NCBI RefSeq assembly: GCF_002283555.1
Contig: NZ_MVOI01000011.1
Location: 86,644-150,643, forward strand
Origin: Rubrivirga sp. SAORIC476
GTDB lineage: Bacteria; Bacteroidota; Rhodothermia; Rhodothermales; Rubricoccaceae
DNA: 64,000 nt
Direction of reading: 5' to 3'
Shown here: positions 26,158-36,115 of the stretch, piece after piece
How positions within the stretch are numbered: position 1 is the first letter of the stretch
Layout: every line of letters starts with the position of its first letter
The notes under the pieces: model-generated
The model's input: only the letters and a program-made list of their open reading frames with translations
Told to the model about the DNA's origin: nothing
The model's database searches: none
Translations under genes and position numbers: made by a program

Positions 26158-27891
26158 TCAAGAGTCAGAAGAAGGGTCTGCCTGGTGAGCCGCCACCTCG
26201 GCGGTCACCGCTTCGGCGAGGGACGAGAGGAGCCGGAGCTCGTCCTCGGTCCAGGCATGGGGCGAGTGGTCGATGGCGCAGAGGGCGCCGATGACGTGAC
26301 CGTCGGGTGCGGCCACGGGGACGCCGAGGTACGCGATCACGTCCATGGCCTCGACGGCCGGATTGTCGGAGACCCGCGGTGACGTCCGCGCGTCGTCCAC
26401 CACCATCGGCCGCCGTTCGTTGGCGACGTGCTGGCAGAAGGAGTGGCTGAGCGGCGTCTCCGTCAGGTCTGTCCCCGTCCGGCCGGCGAACACCTGGCGG
26501 TCCTCGTCGACGAGCGAGACGAGGGACACCGGTACGCCCAAGGACGCGGAGACGAGCCGGGTCAGCGCCTCGAACGACTCCGAGGGCTCGGCGCCCAGAA
26601 GGCCCGTCCGGCGGAGCGCGTCGAGGCGCGCGGCGAGGGCGGCAGGGTCGGGGGGGGCGGCCAGCACGCCGACGTCCACCGTCTCAGCCGAAGCGCCCTG
26701 CCCGCCCCAGCCCCCGGCGTCCACCAGGTCGGCCCACCGCTCGGCGGCGTCGGCGTCCTGGATCGGGGTCGTGTCGTAGGCGACGCCCACGAGGCGCGTC
26801 CCTTCCTCACCGGGGATGGAGGTGCCCCGAACCCAGAGGCTCGCCGGGTTGTCGGCCAGCCGCGCCCGCAGGTCGAGGGTTCGTCCTGGCGCGGCCAGCA
26901 CATCGCGGAAGGCTGCCCTGGCGACCTCGGGGTCGATGAGGGCGTCGGCGAGATCCTCGACGGACTTGGCCCCTGGCCGCCCGAACAGCGCGCGGAGGAC
27001 GGCGGTGGAGCGGACGAGGTGACCGTGAGCGTCCAGCACGAAGGTGCCGACCAGCCCCGCCTCGACGGCCCCTTCGATCTCCTCGGCATGGATGCGCGAG
27101 GTGACATCCACGACGGCCACGACGGCACCGCGGACGTCGCCCCCCACGCGGACCGGGGCGAAGGCGAGGTCGAGCCACTCGGCCGGCCGCAGGTCCGAGG
27201 CGGCGCGGCGCACGCGGGTGCGCACGGTCTCACCGGACAGCGCGCGCTGCCAGTGTGCTCCCCAGGTGCCCCGCTCCAGAACGGGCTCGCCGAGAAAGAG
27301 CGCCTCGTCGGCGTCGAGGCCGAGGTCGCGGGCCGACTGGTTGACGACCAGGACCCTCCCCTCGGCGTCCACCGAGGCGATGGCGTCGGGGGTGGCGTCG
27401 AGGACGGCGCGGAGTTGGGCGCGCTCCCGGTCCAGCGCCATGTGCGCGTCCTGAAGGTGCGCCTCCGACGCCAGCAACGTGGTCACGTCGCGGGCCTCCA
27501 GCAAGAACCAGAGCTCTCCGTCGGGGCCGTCGACCGACTGCACATCCACGAGGAGGGTGCTCTCGACGCCGTCGCGGCGAATGGGCGCCAGGAATCGGTC
27601 GAGGAGCCCGCCTCGCGCCAGACGGACGCTCTCTGCCACTCGATCCGGCTCTGCCCACCACGGCGCCTCCTGCACCTGCGAGCCGAGGGCGACGCGGCGG
27701 GAGGGAAACAGGTCGGCCGCGGCATCGCTCAGAGCCCGGATTCGCCCCTCGCCGTCGGCGACGAGGCTGAGACCGAACGACGCCTCGAACACGGTCTTGT
27801 AGAGGTCCGCCGGCATGGGTGAGGGCACGCCCTCCCGGACCACCTCGTGGCGGTCGGTCGGCGCAGGGTCGAGCGAGGGGCGCAGGTCCAT
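26158..27891 (-). CDS. Multi-PAS/GAF sensory protein without an output domain
   Basis: 577 residues. Three PAS-like modules (about residues 27-140, 145-265 with LDATPDAIASVDAEGRVLVV, and 270-385 with GTFVLDAHGHLVRSTAV) precede a GAF domain (about 425-570, LVSASLGVPVSLVSLVDEDR and YLGVPVAAPDGHVIGALCAI). No histidine kinase, GGDEF or response domain follows; the protein ends shortly after the GAF. It could sense small ligands or redox state and act through a partner. An alternative start at internal Met26 is possible. Confidence 0.85.
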   Translation of the reverse strand: MDLRPSLDPAPTDRHEVVREGVPSPMPADLYKTVFEASFGLSLVADGEGRIRALSDAAADLFPSRRVALGSQVQEAPWWAEPDRVAESVRLARGGLLDRFLAPIRRDGVESTLLVDVQSVDGPDGELWFLLEARDVTTLLASEAHLQDAHMALDRERAQLRAVLDATPDAIASVDAEGRVLVVNQSARDLGLDADEALFLGEPVLERGTWGAHWQRALSGETVRTRVRRAASDLRPAEWLDLAFAPVRVGGDVRGAVVAVVDVTSRIHAEEIEGAVEAGLVGTFVLDAHGHLVRSTAVLRALFGRPGAKSVEDLADALIDPEVARAAFRDVLAAPGRTLDLRARLADNPASLWVRGTSIPGEEGTRLVGVAYDTTPIQDADAAERWADLVDAGGWGGQGASAETVDVGVLAAPPDPAALAARLDALRRTGLLGAEPSESFEALTRLVSASLGVPVSLVSLVDEDRQVFAGRTGTDLTETPLSHSFCQHVANERRPMVVDDARTSPRVSDNPAVEAMDVIAYLGVPVAAPDGHVIGALCAIDHSPHAWTEDELRLLSSLAEAVTAEVAAHQADPSSDS

Positions 27892-27903
27892 CGGAAGAGA
27901 GCG

Positions 27904-28371
27904 TCAGGCGGGCAGTTTGGCGAGAATCTCCTCCGCGTGGCGGTCAGTCTTGGGTCGCTTGAACACGTGGATCACGCGGCCGTCGGCTCCGATCAAGAAG
28001 GTCGTCCGCTTCGTCCCCATGGACTTCCTGCCGTACAGGTTCTTCTCCCCCCACGCGCCGTAGGCCTCCAGGATCTCGTGCTCGGGGTCCGCGAGGAGCG
28101 GGAACAGGAGGTCGTACTTGGCCGCGAACCGCTCGTGGCTCTCGACCGGATCGGCCGAGACGCCGACGACCGCTACGCCCGCCTCGGTGAGGTCGCCTGT
28201 GTGGTCGCGGAGGTTGCACGCCTGCTTGGTGCAGCCCGGCGTGTCGTCCTTCGGGTAGAAGTAGAGCGCGAGCGGCTTCCCCGCGAAGTCGGCCAGCCGG
28301 ACGGTCGCGCCGGTCTGGTCGATGCCTTCGAAGGCAGGGGCGAGGTCTCCGGGGGCGGGCATGTCAGCCAT
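27904..28371 (-). CDS. bcp: Thioredoxin-dependent thiol peroxidase (Bcp/PrxQ)
   Basis: 155 residues, family size. Peroxidatic Cys47 in [14 protein letters not shown] and resolving Cys52 five residues on, as in atypical 2-Cys Bcp enzymes; [18 protein letters not shown] and [15 protein letters not shown] are further family blocks. It detoxifies peroxides in the cytosol. The ATG lies inside the last codons of surE (8-nt overlap). Confidence 0.96.
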   Translation of the reverse strand: MADMPAPGDLAPAFEGIDQTGATVRLADFAGKPLALYFYPKDDTPGCTKQACNLRDHTGDLTEAGVAVVGVSADPVESHERFAAKYDLLFPLLADPEHEILEAYGAWGEKNLYGRKSMGTKRTTFLIGADGRVIHVFKRPKTDRHAEEILAKLPA

Positions 28372-29185
28372 GGACGGTCGAGATCGAGTCGGTGAGGGAG
28401 CGAATGGCCGCGAGATGGTCGTGGGCCGTGAGGTCGAGTTGGAGCGGCGTCACCGAGACGTAGCCGTCGCGGATGGCGGCCAGGTCGGTGTCGTCGCCCT
28501 CGTCGAGGTCGATGAACCGGCCGCCGAGCCAGTAGTAGGGCCGCTGCGTCGGGTCGAGACGCTCCTCGAACTCCTCCTCCCAGCGCGACCGTGCCTGCCG
28601 CGTGGTGCGCACCCCCGCGAGGTCGGCCAGCGGACGGTCGGGCACGTTGACGTTGAGCAACACGCCCGGCGGGAGGCCGTCGGCGAGGACGCGCTCGGCG
28701 AGCGACCGCGCGACGGCGCCGGCGGCCTCGAAGTCGGTCGGCACCCAGGCGTCGTGCGAGATGGCCAGCGACGGGATGCCGAGGATGGTCCCCTCGGTGG
28801 CCGCGCTCACCGTCCCGGAGTACATCACGTTGACGGCGGTGTTGGGGCCGTGGTTGACGCCCGACACCACGAGGTCGGGCACGCGAGGCAGCAGCTTCTG
28901 GACGCCGATCTTGATGCAGTCGGCCGGGGTGCCCGTCACGGCGCGCGCCCAGACCGGGCCGCTCGGCCCGTCGAACACGACCGGGTGCACCCGCATCGGG
29001 TCCCGGATGGTGATCGAGTGGCCGACGGCGCTCTGCTCGGCGAACGGCGCCACCACGGCGACCGTCCCGAGGCCGTCCATGGCCGCCGCCAGCGCCGCGA
29101 TGCCCGCCGCGTCGATGCCGTCGTCGTTGCAGACGAGGATCAGCGGGAGGTCGGCCGGGGCGTCGAGAGGGTCGGGACGGGTCAC
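28364..29185 (-). CDS. surE: 5'/3'-nucleotidase SurE
   Basis: 273 residues from GTG 29185, which puts the metal-binding [13 protein letters not shown] at residues 16-28, close to the usual N-terminal position; an upstream ATG would add 15 low-complexity residues. Other family blocks: [46 protein letters not shown]. It dephosphorylates nucleoside monophosphates in stationary phase. It overlaps bcp by 8 nt and lies 102 nt behind panB. Confidence 0.95.
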   Translation of the reverse strand: MTRPDPLDAPADLPLILVCNDDGIDAAGIAALAAAMDGLGTVAVVAPFAEQSAVGHSITIRDPMRVHPVVFDGPSGPVWARAVTGTPADCIKIGVQKLLPRVPDLVVSGVNHGPNTAVNVMYSGTVSAATEGTILGIPSLAISHDAWVPTDFEAAGAVARSLAERVLADGLPPGVLLNVNVPDRPLADLAGVRTTRQARSRWEEEFEERLDPTQRPYYWLGGRFIDLDEGDDTDLAAIRDGYVSVTPLQLDLTAHDHLAAIRSLTDSISTVHG

Positions 29186-29287
29186 AGGCGAGGGTGGGGG
29201 TGAGGAGGGCAAGATGCGACCGCGCGGCACCGGGAGGAGCCGGAGTCACCGAGTTGCCCGGAACTTTCCGATCCGTTGAACCCGCAC

Positions 29288-30124
29288 TTAGTAGCTCTCC
29301 TCCTCGCCCGGGAACGCCCGCGCCCGCACGTCCGCGACGTAGCGCCCGACGGACTCGGTCACCGTCGTCCCGAGGTCGGCGTAGTGCCGGACGAAGCGCG
29401 GGTTGAAGTCTTTGGTCAGGCCCAGCAGGTCGTGCGTCACGAGCACCTGCCCGCTGCACCCGACGCCTGCCCCGATCCCGATGGTCGGGATGTCGACGCT
29501 CGCCGTCAGGTCGGCGGCCAGCCCGGCGGGGATCTTCTCGAGGACGACGCCGAACACGCCCGCCTCGGCCAGCTTGCGCAGGTCGGTGCGCGTCTGGTCC
29601 GCCTCGTCGGCGTCGCGGGCGCGCACCTTGTACGTCCCGAACTTGTAGATGCTCTGAGGGGTCAGGCCGAGGTGCCCCATGACCGGGATGCCGGCGCCCA
29701 GGATGCGGCGCACCGAACTGAGCACGCCCGCGCCGCCCTCCAGCTTGACGGCGTGTGCGCCGGTCTCCTTCATCACCCGGATCGCCGAGCGCAACGCCTC
29801 CCGACTCGACCCCTGGTAGGCCCCGAACGGCAGGTCCACGACCACGAGCGCACGCTGAACGCCGCGCACCACGCACTGGGCGTGGTAGATCATCTGGTCC
29901 AGCGTGATCGGCAGCGTCGTCTCGTGGCCTGCCATCACGTTCGACGCCGAGTCGCCGACGAGGAGCACGTCGACCCCCGCCTCGTCGAGCAGGCGCGCCG
30001 AGGTGTAGTCGTACGCCGTCAGCATCGCGATGGGCGTCCCCTCGTCGCGCATCGCCTGGAGCGTCTGGGTGGTGACGCGCTTGACGTGGGCGGCGGTGGT
30101 CGGGCGGACGGTCTCGGTGCTCAT
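29288..30124 (-). CDS. panB: 3-methyl-2-oxobutanoate hydroxymethyltransferase
   Basis: 278 residues. First committed step of pantothenate synthesis, adding a hydroxymethyl group from methylene-THF to alpha-ketoisovalerate. Signature blocks: [65 protein letters not shown] and [18 protein letters not shown]. Length and start are standard. The terminator at 30193-30225 separates it from the skp genes upstream. Confidence 0.97.
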   Translation of the reverse strand: MSTETVRPTTAAHVKRVTTQTLQAMRDEGTPIAMLTAYDYTSARLLDEAGVDVLLVGDSASNVMAGHETTLPITLDQMIYHAQCVVRGVQRALVVVDLPFGAYQGSSREALRSAIRVMKETGAHAVKLEGGAGVLSSVRRILGAGIPVMGHLGLTPQSIYKFGTYKVRARDADEADQTRTDLRKLAEAGVFGVVLEKIPAGLAADLTASVDIPTIGIGAGVGCSGQVLVTHDLLGLTKDFNPRFVRHYADLGTTVTESVGRYVADVRARAFPGEEESY

Positions 30125-30192
30125 GGGGATCGGGGACGGCCTCGAAGAATACGCTTGCCTCCGGGCGCTGCCGGTCGGCGCGCTCCGGCACG

Positions 30193-30225
30193 AAAAAGGG
30201 CGCCGCCCCTCACGAGGCGACGCCC
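30193..30225 (-). terminator. Intrinsic terminator of the uppS-bamA-skp operon
   Basis: On the minus strand a 12-bp stem (gggcgtcgcctc pairing with ggggcggcgccc, two G-T wobbles) closes a GTGA loop and is followed directly by five T. It lies 20 nt past the stop of the second skp gene and is one of only two stem-plus-T-tract terminators in the window. Confidence 0.85.
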
Positions 30226-30245
30226 ACTGGCGAACCGAGGCGGGA

Positions 30246-30851
30246 CTACTGGCCCGCGCCGGGCGCGACTGGGGCTCCCTGCTGCTGCTGCTGACCCAGC
30301 GGCGGCGTGTTCGGGTCGATGCCCAGACGCGTCATGATGGCCACCGTCAGGTCCTCGATGCGGTCGCTGCGGTACAGGAAGACCGGCGCGTTGTTGGCGA
30401 CGGTCGGCAGCACGAGGTCGTAGCTGCCCGCCTCGGCCTCAGCCTGGATGGCCTCGTCGATCTGGTTGAGGACCGGCTGCAGGAGGCGTGCCTCGGCGTA
30501 GCTGAGGTACTGGAGGCCCTGTACCTCCGCCTGCTCGATGTCATTCTGCAGCGCGAGCAGCTCCTGCTGGCGCTCCTGGCGCGCGGCGTCCGTCGCGAGC
30601 GGGCTCTGGTCGAACGTCTGGTACTCCTCCAGCTGCGTGTTGAACACGCCGCGGAGCGAGTCCTGCACGACGCGGACACGCTGGCTGACGGCCACCTGCT
30701 GCTGCTGGAGCTGCTGCTGGACGGTCGCGAACGCGGGCATGCGGATCACGATCTGGTCCGTGTCCACGAAGCCAACCTTCATCGGCTGGGCGAAGGCCGC
30801 CGGCACGAGCACGGCGACGAGGGCGACGAGGAGGAAGGGTCGAAGGGTCAT
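30246..30851 (-). CDS. OmpH/Skp-family periplasmic chaperone (second copy)
   Basis: 201 residues from ATG 30851. Signal peptide ([18 protein letters not shown]), family start [18 protein letters not shown], a long coiled coil rich in Gln (about residues 42-120) that would form the tentacle, and the C-terminal [19 protein letters not shown] strand. The tail ends in a Gln/Pro-rich stretch. It should hold outer-membrane proteins for BamA. It lies 14 nt after the first copy. Confidence 0.92.
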   Translation of the reverse strand: MTLRPFLLVALVAVLVPAAFAQPMKVGFVDTDQIVIRMPAFATVQQQLQQQQVAVSQRVRVVQDSLRGVFNTQLEEYQTFDQSPLATDAARQERQQELLALQNDIEQAEVQGLQYLSYAEARLLQPVLNQIDEAIQAEAEAGSYDLVLPTVANNAPVFLYRSDRIEDLTVAIMTRLGIDPNTPPLGQQQQQGAPVAPGAGQ

Positions 30852-30865
30852 GGTGAGTCTGCGAG

Positions 30866-31414
30866 TTAGCGGCTGGTGCCGGAAAGGCCGGCCGCCCCGA
30901 GGCCGATCCCGAGCTCCTCGAGGACGAGCTCGGTCAGGTTGTGGCGGGGCCGGGTGAAGAGGAAGAGGTAGTCGCCCGCGCGGTCGAACACAAAGTCGTA
31001 CTCGCCGTCCGTGGCGACGACCTCGATGGCGGCGAGGAGCCGCTCCTGCGCAGGCCGGAGGCGCGTCTGCTGCTCGCGGAACAGCTCGCCCTGCGGGCCG
31101 AAGTAGCGATTGCGGAGCGCGTCGCGCTCGGTCCGCTTGGCCGCGATCAGCTCCTGCTGGGCCACGCGCTCCTCGTCGGTGTAGAGGATCTCGCGGGCGG
31201 CGTACTGGTCGGCCATCTCGTCCGCCTCGGTCGAGAGCGCGGTCACCTCGCTCTGCCACTGCTGCGTCAGGCGCTCCAGCTCCTGCTGGGCAGTCTGAAA
31301 CTCAGGCATCTGGGCGAGAATCACCGACGAGTCGACGAAGCCGAGCTTCTGCTGGGCGGCGGCGGCCGGGACGAGGACGGCGGCGACGAGGACGAGGGAG
31401 AGCAGGCGCATCAT
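30866..31414 (-). CDS. OmpH/Skp-family periplasmic chaperone (first copy)
   Basis: 182 residues from the first of two tandem ATGs (31414). Signal peptide LLSLVLVAAVLVPAAAAQ, then QKLGFVDSSVILAQMPEF, the coiled-coil arms (residues 35-120) and C-terminal YDFVFDRAGDYLFLFTRPRHNLT. It shares the fold and start motif with the next gene, but coil composition differs, so the two copies may have distinct clients or form mixed trimers. It sits 85 nt behind bamA. Confidence 0.93.
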   Translation of the reverse strand: MMRLLSLVLVAAVLVPAAAAQQKLGFVDSSVILAQMPEFQTAQQELERLTQQWQSEVTALSTEADEMADQYAAREILYTDEERVAQQELIAAKRTERDALRNRYFGPQGELFREQQTRLRPAQERLLAAIEVVATDGEYDFVFDRAGDYLFLFTRPRHNLTELVLEELGIGLGAAGLSGTSR

Positions 31415-31499
31415 GGAGATGGAGTCGGTGGAACCGGCGAAGGGTAGCCAGCGGACCGGACGCCACAAAGGCACTCCGGCCGCTACTGCCCCGAGGCGG

Positions 31500-33971
31500 T
31501 TACTGTCGCCCACCGAGCGAGAACTGGAAGCGCCAGTGCGGCTGGGCATCCTGGATGTCGCTGGCGGACGTGCTCAACGGCGTGAACTCGTCGATCTGAT
31601 AGCCCATGTTGATGTCCACCAGACCCAGGATCGGGAGGAAGATCCGAGAGCCGACGCCCGCGGCCCGGTATAGCCGCGCCGGGTCGTAGTCCTCGAACCC
31701 GTTGTACGTGTTCGCCGCGTCGACGAAGAGGTAGGGCGCGAGCGACAGCTGTGGCGTCTGGAACAGCAGGATGCCCAGCTCGGCCTCGTACTTGTTCAGG
31801 ATCCGTCCGCCGACCGACTGGCCGTTCAGGCGGGGGCCGATGGCCTCCAGCGGGTAGCCGCGCAGGAACACGAGGTCCCGCCCGAAGCCGCGCGAGATGC
31901 TGGACGTGCCGCTCGCCTCCAGCGGCGTGCCGCCGATCAGGTAGCGCTGGAATCGGACGTCCTCACCGGTGAGCGAGCCGATGTAGCCGAAGCGGGTCCG
32001 CACGCTGGCCGTCAGGCGGCCGACCACCGGCGTGTAGAACGCCGAGTTCAGGTCCCACTTGTGGTACTGGATGAAGTCGCCGATGGGCGGGGCGACCGTC
32101 AGCGACAGGCCGACCTGGGAGCCGCTCTGCGGGAAGGTCGGGTTGTCGAGCGCGTTGCGCGAGATCGACTGGGTGACGGTCAGCTCCTGGCTGAGGCCCT
32201 CGGGCAGCACCGGGCTGTTGAGCCCCTCCACGTCGTAGAGGCGGTAGCCGAGGTTGGTGCCCGTCGTAAAGAAGTCGTCGGGCCACTTGAGGCGCTGACG
32301 GTAGAAGATCTGCGCGGCGGCCGTCGAGTAGAGCCCCGTCGACAGGCTCGACGTGCTGAACTGCTGGCGGCGGTAGGACAGCGAGAAGCCGACCGGCGTC
32401 GCCCGACCGCGGAACCACGGCTCGGTGAACGAGAGCGAGTAGATCTGCGCCCGCGTGCCGTACGTCTGGACCTGGAGCGACAGCTGCTGCCCGTCGCCGG
32501 TCGGCATGCCGCCCTCGAAGCCGCGGACGAGGTTCTGGACCGAGAAGTTGGAGAACGTCACGCCCGCCGACAGGATCAGGCCGATGCTGCTGCCGCCGTA
32601 GCCGCCCGACAGCTCCAGCTGGTCCGACGAGGTCTCGGCGAGGTTGTAGACGAGGTCGACCGTCTTGGTCTCCTGGTTCACGTTCACCGCCGGCCCGGAG
32701 CCGAAGCTGGCCGGGTCGAAGTAGTTGAGCGTCGCCAGCTCGCGCACGCTCCGCTCGATCGCCTGGCGGCTGAACGGCTGGCCCGGCACCGTCCGCAGCT
32801 CGCGGCGGATGACGTGCTCCTTGGTGCGCGTGTTGCCCGCGATGCGGATGTCGCCGAACTCGTAGACCTCGCCCTCGGTGATCTCGAACGACAGGTCGAG
32901 CGAGTCGCCCGGCGCCTCGGTGATCTCCGGGGCGATGTAGAACTCGTAGTACCCGCGGTCCTGGTACAGGCTCGTGATGTCCGTGTGGTCGGCCGAGTAA
33001 TACAGGTTCGTCTCGATGCGCGACCGATCGTAGGCGTCGCCAGGCGACAGCCCCAGGGCGAACTCCAGCTGGGCGTCGGTATAGATCGTGTTGCCCTCGA
33101 AGACGACGTTCCGGATGTGGTACTTGGGGCCCTCGTCCACCGTCACCTCGACCACGAGGTCCTCCTCGCCATCCTCGTTGACTTCCGTGAACACGGAGTC
33201 GCGGACAACACGGGCGCCGTAGTAGCCGCGATCGTTGTAGAACCGGACGAGGCTCGCGAGGTCCTCGTCGAAGCCCTCCTGGTCGAACGTCTCGCGCTTC
33301 CAGAAGCGCCACCAGCGGCGCTCGGGCGTGTTCTTGAGGCGCCTCCGGAGCGTGCTCTCCGAGAACACCTCGTTGCCCACGAACCGCACGTCGGTGACCG
33401 ACTGGCGCTCGCCGCGCTCGACGACGTACGACACGACCACGCGGCCGTCGGGGTCCGTCGTCTGGCTGGAGGCCACCGTCGGCGTGCGGTAGCCCTGCTC
33501 GCGGAGGTAGCCCTCGATGGTCAGCGCGCCGCGCTCGATGTCCGACTGCCGCACCGCCCGGCCACGCAGCAGCGGGATCTGGGGCGTCAGGTCGTCCACA
33601 CTCGACGAGCGGAGGCCCTCGATGGAGAACGACGCCAGGCGCGGCTGCTCGACCACGCGGATCGTCAGGAAGACGCCGTCACCGGCCACCTCGGTCGCCT
33701 CGATCTGGGCGTCGGAGTATCCGCCCCGCGAATACAGCAGGCGGACGGCCTCGCCGAACGACGGGTCCCACGGGAGCACGACCCGCGTGCCCGGCCGGAT
33801 GCCGCTGATGGACCGGACGAGCGCCTCGCTTTCCGTGTTGAGGGCGCCCTCCACGGTGACCGACAGGACCTCGTAGGTCGTGGCCTGCGGCGCGGGCGTC
33901 TGCGCGAGCGCAGGGGCGGCAGCGAGGAGGAGGACGGCGAGGGCGCGCAGGGGTGCGAGCGATCGGAGCAT
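31500..33971 (-). CDS. bamA: Outer membrane protein assembly factor BamA
   Basis: 823 residues from ATG 33971 with signal peptide (LAVLLLAAAPALAQ). Five POTRA-like repeats cover about residues 35-430 (for example VTDVRFVGNEVFSESTLRRR and IRNVVFEGNTIYTDAQLEFA), followed by a 16-strand Omp85 barrel; loop 6 carries the conserved RGY in VFLRGYPLEAIG. It inserts beta-barrel proteins into the outer membrane, which proves a diderm cell. The start excludes a 43-residue low-complexity extension. Two skp genes follow, uppS precedes. Confidence 0.97.
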   Translation of the reverse strand: MLRSLAPLRALAVLLLAAAPALAQTPAPQATTYEVLSVTVEGALNTESEALVRSISGIRPGTRVVLPWDPSFGEAVRLLYSRGGYSDAQIEATEVAGDGVFLTIRVVEQPRLASFSIEGLRSSSVDDLTPQIPLLRGRAVRQSDIERGALTIEGYLREQGYRTPTVASSQTTDPDGRVVVSYVVERGERQSVTDVRFVGNEVFSESTLRRRLKNTPERRWWRFWKRETFDQEGFDEDLASLVRFYNDRGYYGARVVRDSVFTEVNEDGEEDLVVEVTVDEGPKYHIRNVVFEGNTIYTDAQLEFALGLSPGDAYDRSRIETNLYYSADHTDITSLYQDRGYYEFYIAPEITEAPGDSLDLSFEITEGEVYEFGDIRIAGNTRTKEHVIRRELRTVPGQPFSRQAIERSVRELATLNYFDPASFGSGPAVNVNQETKTVDLVYNLAETSSDQLELSGGYGGSSIGLILSAGVTFSNFSVQNLVRGFEGGMPTGDGQQLSLQVQTYGTRAQIYSLSFTEPWFRGRATPVGFSLSYRRQQFSTSSLSTGLYSTAAAQIFYRQRLKWPDDFFTTGTNLGYRLYDVEGLNSPVLPEGLSQELTVTQSISRNALDNPTFPQSGSQVGLSLTVAPPIGDFIQYHKWDLNSAFYTPVVGRLTASVRTRFGYIGSLTGEDVRFQRYLIGGTPLEASGTSSISRGFGRDLVFLRGYPLEAIGPRLNGQSVGGRILNKYEAELGILLFQTPQLSLAPYLFVDAANTYNGFEDYDPARLYRAAGVGSRIFLPILGLVDINMGYQIDEFTPLSTSASDIQDAQPHWRFQFSLGGRQ

Positions 33972-34147
33972 GCGGAGCACAGCGGCGAGGCGGACCGGCA
34001 GAGCCGGATGGAGCGTCAGAGGGTACGGAGCCGACCCCGAGGGGCGGGCGCAGAGACGGCGAAAACGAGAGGACTCACCGTGTGTCAGCCCGAACGGCAC
34101 CCCGGATTGCTTATTGCAAGTCGGCGATGAGGGCGCGGGGTCTTCCC

Positions 34148-34948
34148 CTACGCGTCGGCGACACGTCCGAAGCGCCGGTCGCGGCCCTGGTAGCTCCGGA
34201 TGGCGTCGTACAGCGCCTCACGGCGGAAGGCGGGCCAGTACTTCTCGGTGACGTACAGCTCGGTGTAGGCCACCTGCCAGAGCAGGAAATTGCTCAGCCG
34301 CATCTCCCCCGCCGTGCGGACCAGCAGGTCGGGGTCGGGCAGGCCGCGCGTCAGGAGGGCCTCCGAAACGCTCTCCTCGGTGATGTCGGCCGGGTCCAGC
34401 GTGCCCGCCCTGGCCGCCTCGGCGATGGCGCGGACCGCCTCGGTGATCTCCCACCGGGAGCCGTAGCTGAGCGCGAGGGTCAGCGTCATCCGCGTGTTGC
34501 CCGCCGTCAGGTCGAGCGCCTCCTTGAGTTCGCGCTGGCCCCGCGCCGGGAGCCGCCCGAGGTCGCCGATGGCGTGCAGGCGGATGCCGTTGCGGTGCAG
34601 CTTGTCCGCCTCCTTGCGGATCGTCCGCACCAGCAGTTCCATCAGCGCCGTCACCTCGGCCGCGGGTCGGTGCCAGTTCTCGGTCGAGAACGTGTAGAGC
34701 GTCAGGTGCTCGACGCCGATCTGCGCGCACGCCTCGGTGATGTCGCGCACCGACACGACGCCCTCGCGGTGCCCGATCACGCGCGGCTTGCCCTTTTCGT
34801 TGGCCCAGCGCCCGTTGCCGTCCATGATGCACGCGATGTGCGCCGGGATCGGCCCGCGCGCCTTCAGGTCGGCCTGCGCCTGCAGGTCGGCCGCGCTCTG
34901 GTCGACGCCGGAGAGGCGCACGGGCGTATCGAGGGTCTTGGACGGCAT
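34148..34948 (-). CDS. uppS: Isoprenyl transferase (undecaprenyl diphosphate synthase)
   Basis: 266 residues. Catalytic Asp43 in IMDGNGRWAN, LTLALSYGSRWEI, and the C-terminal DLLVRTAGEMRLSNFLLWQ and YTELYVTEKYWPAF blocks of cis-prenyltransferases. It makes the C55 carrier lipid for peptidoglycan and other glycans from FPP and IPP. bamA follows 176 nt downstream; a TACCTTCG box lies only 5 nt before the ATG. Confidence 0.97.
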   Translation of the reverse strand: MPSKTLDTPVRLSGVDQSAADLQAQADLKARGPIPAHIACIMDGNGRWANEKGKPRVIGHREGVVSVRDITEACAQIGVEHLTLYTFSTENWHRPAAEVTALMELLVRTIRKEADKLHRNGIRLHAIGDLGRLPARGQRELKEALDLTAGNTRMTLTLALSYGSRWEITEAVRAIAEAARAGTLDPADITEESVSEALLTRGLPDPDLLVRTAGEMRLSNFLLWQVAYTELYVTEKYWPAFRREALYDAIRSYQGRDRRFGRVADA

Positions 34949-34952
34949 GGCC

Positions 34953-34960
34953 CGAAGGTA
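34953..34960 (-). promoter_or_regulatory. Putative -10 box immediately before uppS
   Basis: Minus-strand TACCTTCG, one mismatch from TAnnTTTG, ending 5 nt before the uppS ATG. If used, transcription would begin at or next to the start codon, giving a leaderless message. Confidence 0.3.
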
Positions 34961-35020
34961 GTCAGGTGACGGCGGGGCCTCGCGTGAGACCCTGCGAATC
35001 CTCGGCTCATCGCTCGCGGC

Positions 35021-36007
35021 TCACGGCGTCGCCCGCACCCACTCCAGCGAGCGCCGGATGCCCTGCTCAAACGTCACCCGCGTTCGGAACCCCAGATCGG
35101 CCTTCGCGGGGGCGATGGGAAAGTCCTGGGGGCGACTCAGGAGCAGCACCGCGTGGCGCGTCAGCAAGGGCCGCTCCGGCCGACGCAGCAGCCGGTGCGC
35201 CTGCTCCATCGCCCACCCGGCGCCGAGCGCGACCGGCTCCGGCAACGACAAGCGCGGGGCGGGCACCCCGACCCCCTCAGCCAGCGCCTCCATGTAGGTC
35301 CGCCACGTCGTCGGCGCCTCGTCGCGGAGGGTGTAGGCCCTCCCCACCGCCGCCGGACGCGTCGCCGCCTCGACGATGGCCTCCACGGCGTGGTCGATGT
35401 AGAGCAGCCCGGCAGGTGCCCGTCCTTGCCGGATGTGGACCATGTCCCCCGCCCGAAGCGCCTGGACGACGTCGCGTACCAGCGTCACCGACCCGGGGCC
35501 GTAGATCGAAGCAGGACGCACGATGGTCGTCGGCATGCCGCTCCGCCCCACGAACGCCTGCACCACGCGTTCGCCGAGCGCCTTCGAGCGCGGGTACGGA
35601 ATGCGAGTCGCCTCGTCGGGCTCAGGCGCCTCGGGCACGACGCGGGGGTACCCGAACACGTCGGTGGAGCTGACGTGCAGGACGCGCTGCAGCGATGGGG
35701 TGCGCTCCGCCGCCCGCAGCAGGCGCTCCACGCCGGCCACGTTCGCCTCGAAGAACTCTTTCCAGGGCGCCCAGTCGGTCACCCGACCGGCGCAGTGGTA
35801 CAGCACCTCGACGCCGTCCAGTGCCCGCGCCAGGCTCGCCTCGTCGCCCAGGTCCCCGGTCACGACCTCGACCTCTGCGTCACTGAGGCGGCGGAGGTCG
35901 CTCGTGGGCCGCGCCAGAACGCGTACGGTTGCGCCTCGCTCGACCAACCCGCGGGCCAGCGCCCCGCCGAGAAAGCCGCTGGCTCCGGTGACGAGGGCGT
36001 CGGGCAT
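35021..36007 (-). CDS. NAD-dependent epimerase/dehydratase (extended SDR)
   Basis: 328 residues from ATG 36007, placed so that the cofactor loop LVTGASGFLGGALARGLVERG starts at residue 5. LYHCAGRVTDWAPWKEF and HVSSTDVFGYP follow; the catalytic YxxxK is YPRSKALGE. Closest in layout to 3-beta-HSD-like or dihydroflavonol-reductase-like extended SDRs; the substrate (nucleotide sugar, sterol or other) cannot be assigned. It stands alone, 72 nt before uppS. Confidence 0.88.
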   Translation of the reverse strand: MPDALVTGASGFLGGALARGLVERGATVRVLARPTSDLRRLSDAEVEVVTGDLGDEASLARALDGVEVLYHCAGRVTDWAPWKEFFEANVAGVERLLRAAERTPSLQRVLHVSSTDVFGYPRVVPEAPEPDEATRIPYPRSKALGERVVQAFVGRSGMPTTIVRPASIYGPGSVTLVRDVVQALRAGDMVHIRQGRAPAGLLYIDHAVEAIVEAATRPAAVGRAYTLRDEAPTTWRTYMEALAEGVGVPAPRLSLPEPVALGAGWAMEQAHRLLRRPERPLLTRHAVLLLSRPQDFPIAPAKADLGFRTRVTFEQGIRRSLEWVRATP

Positions 36008-36115
36008 GAGACTCCAGAGCGTTGCAAGCTGTTCATCTCGAACGACTTCGAGACGCGCGGACCCACAAGATGGAGCAAAACCACTGCCCCACACGCGCCG
36101 CGAAGGAACGGGCGC

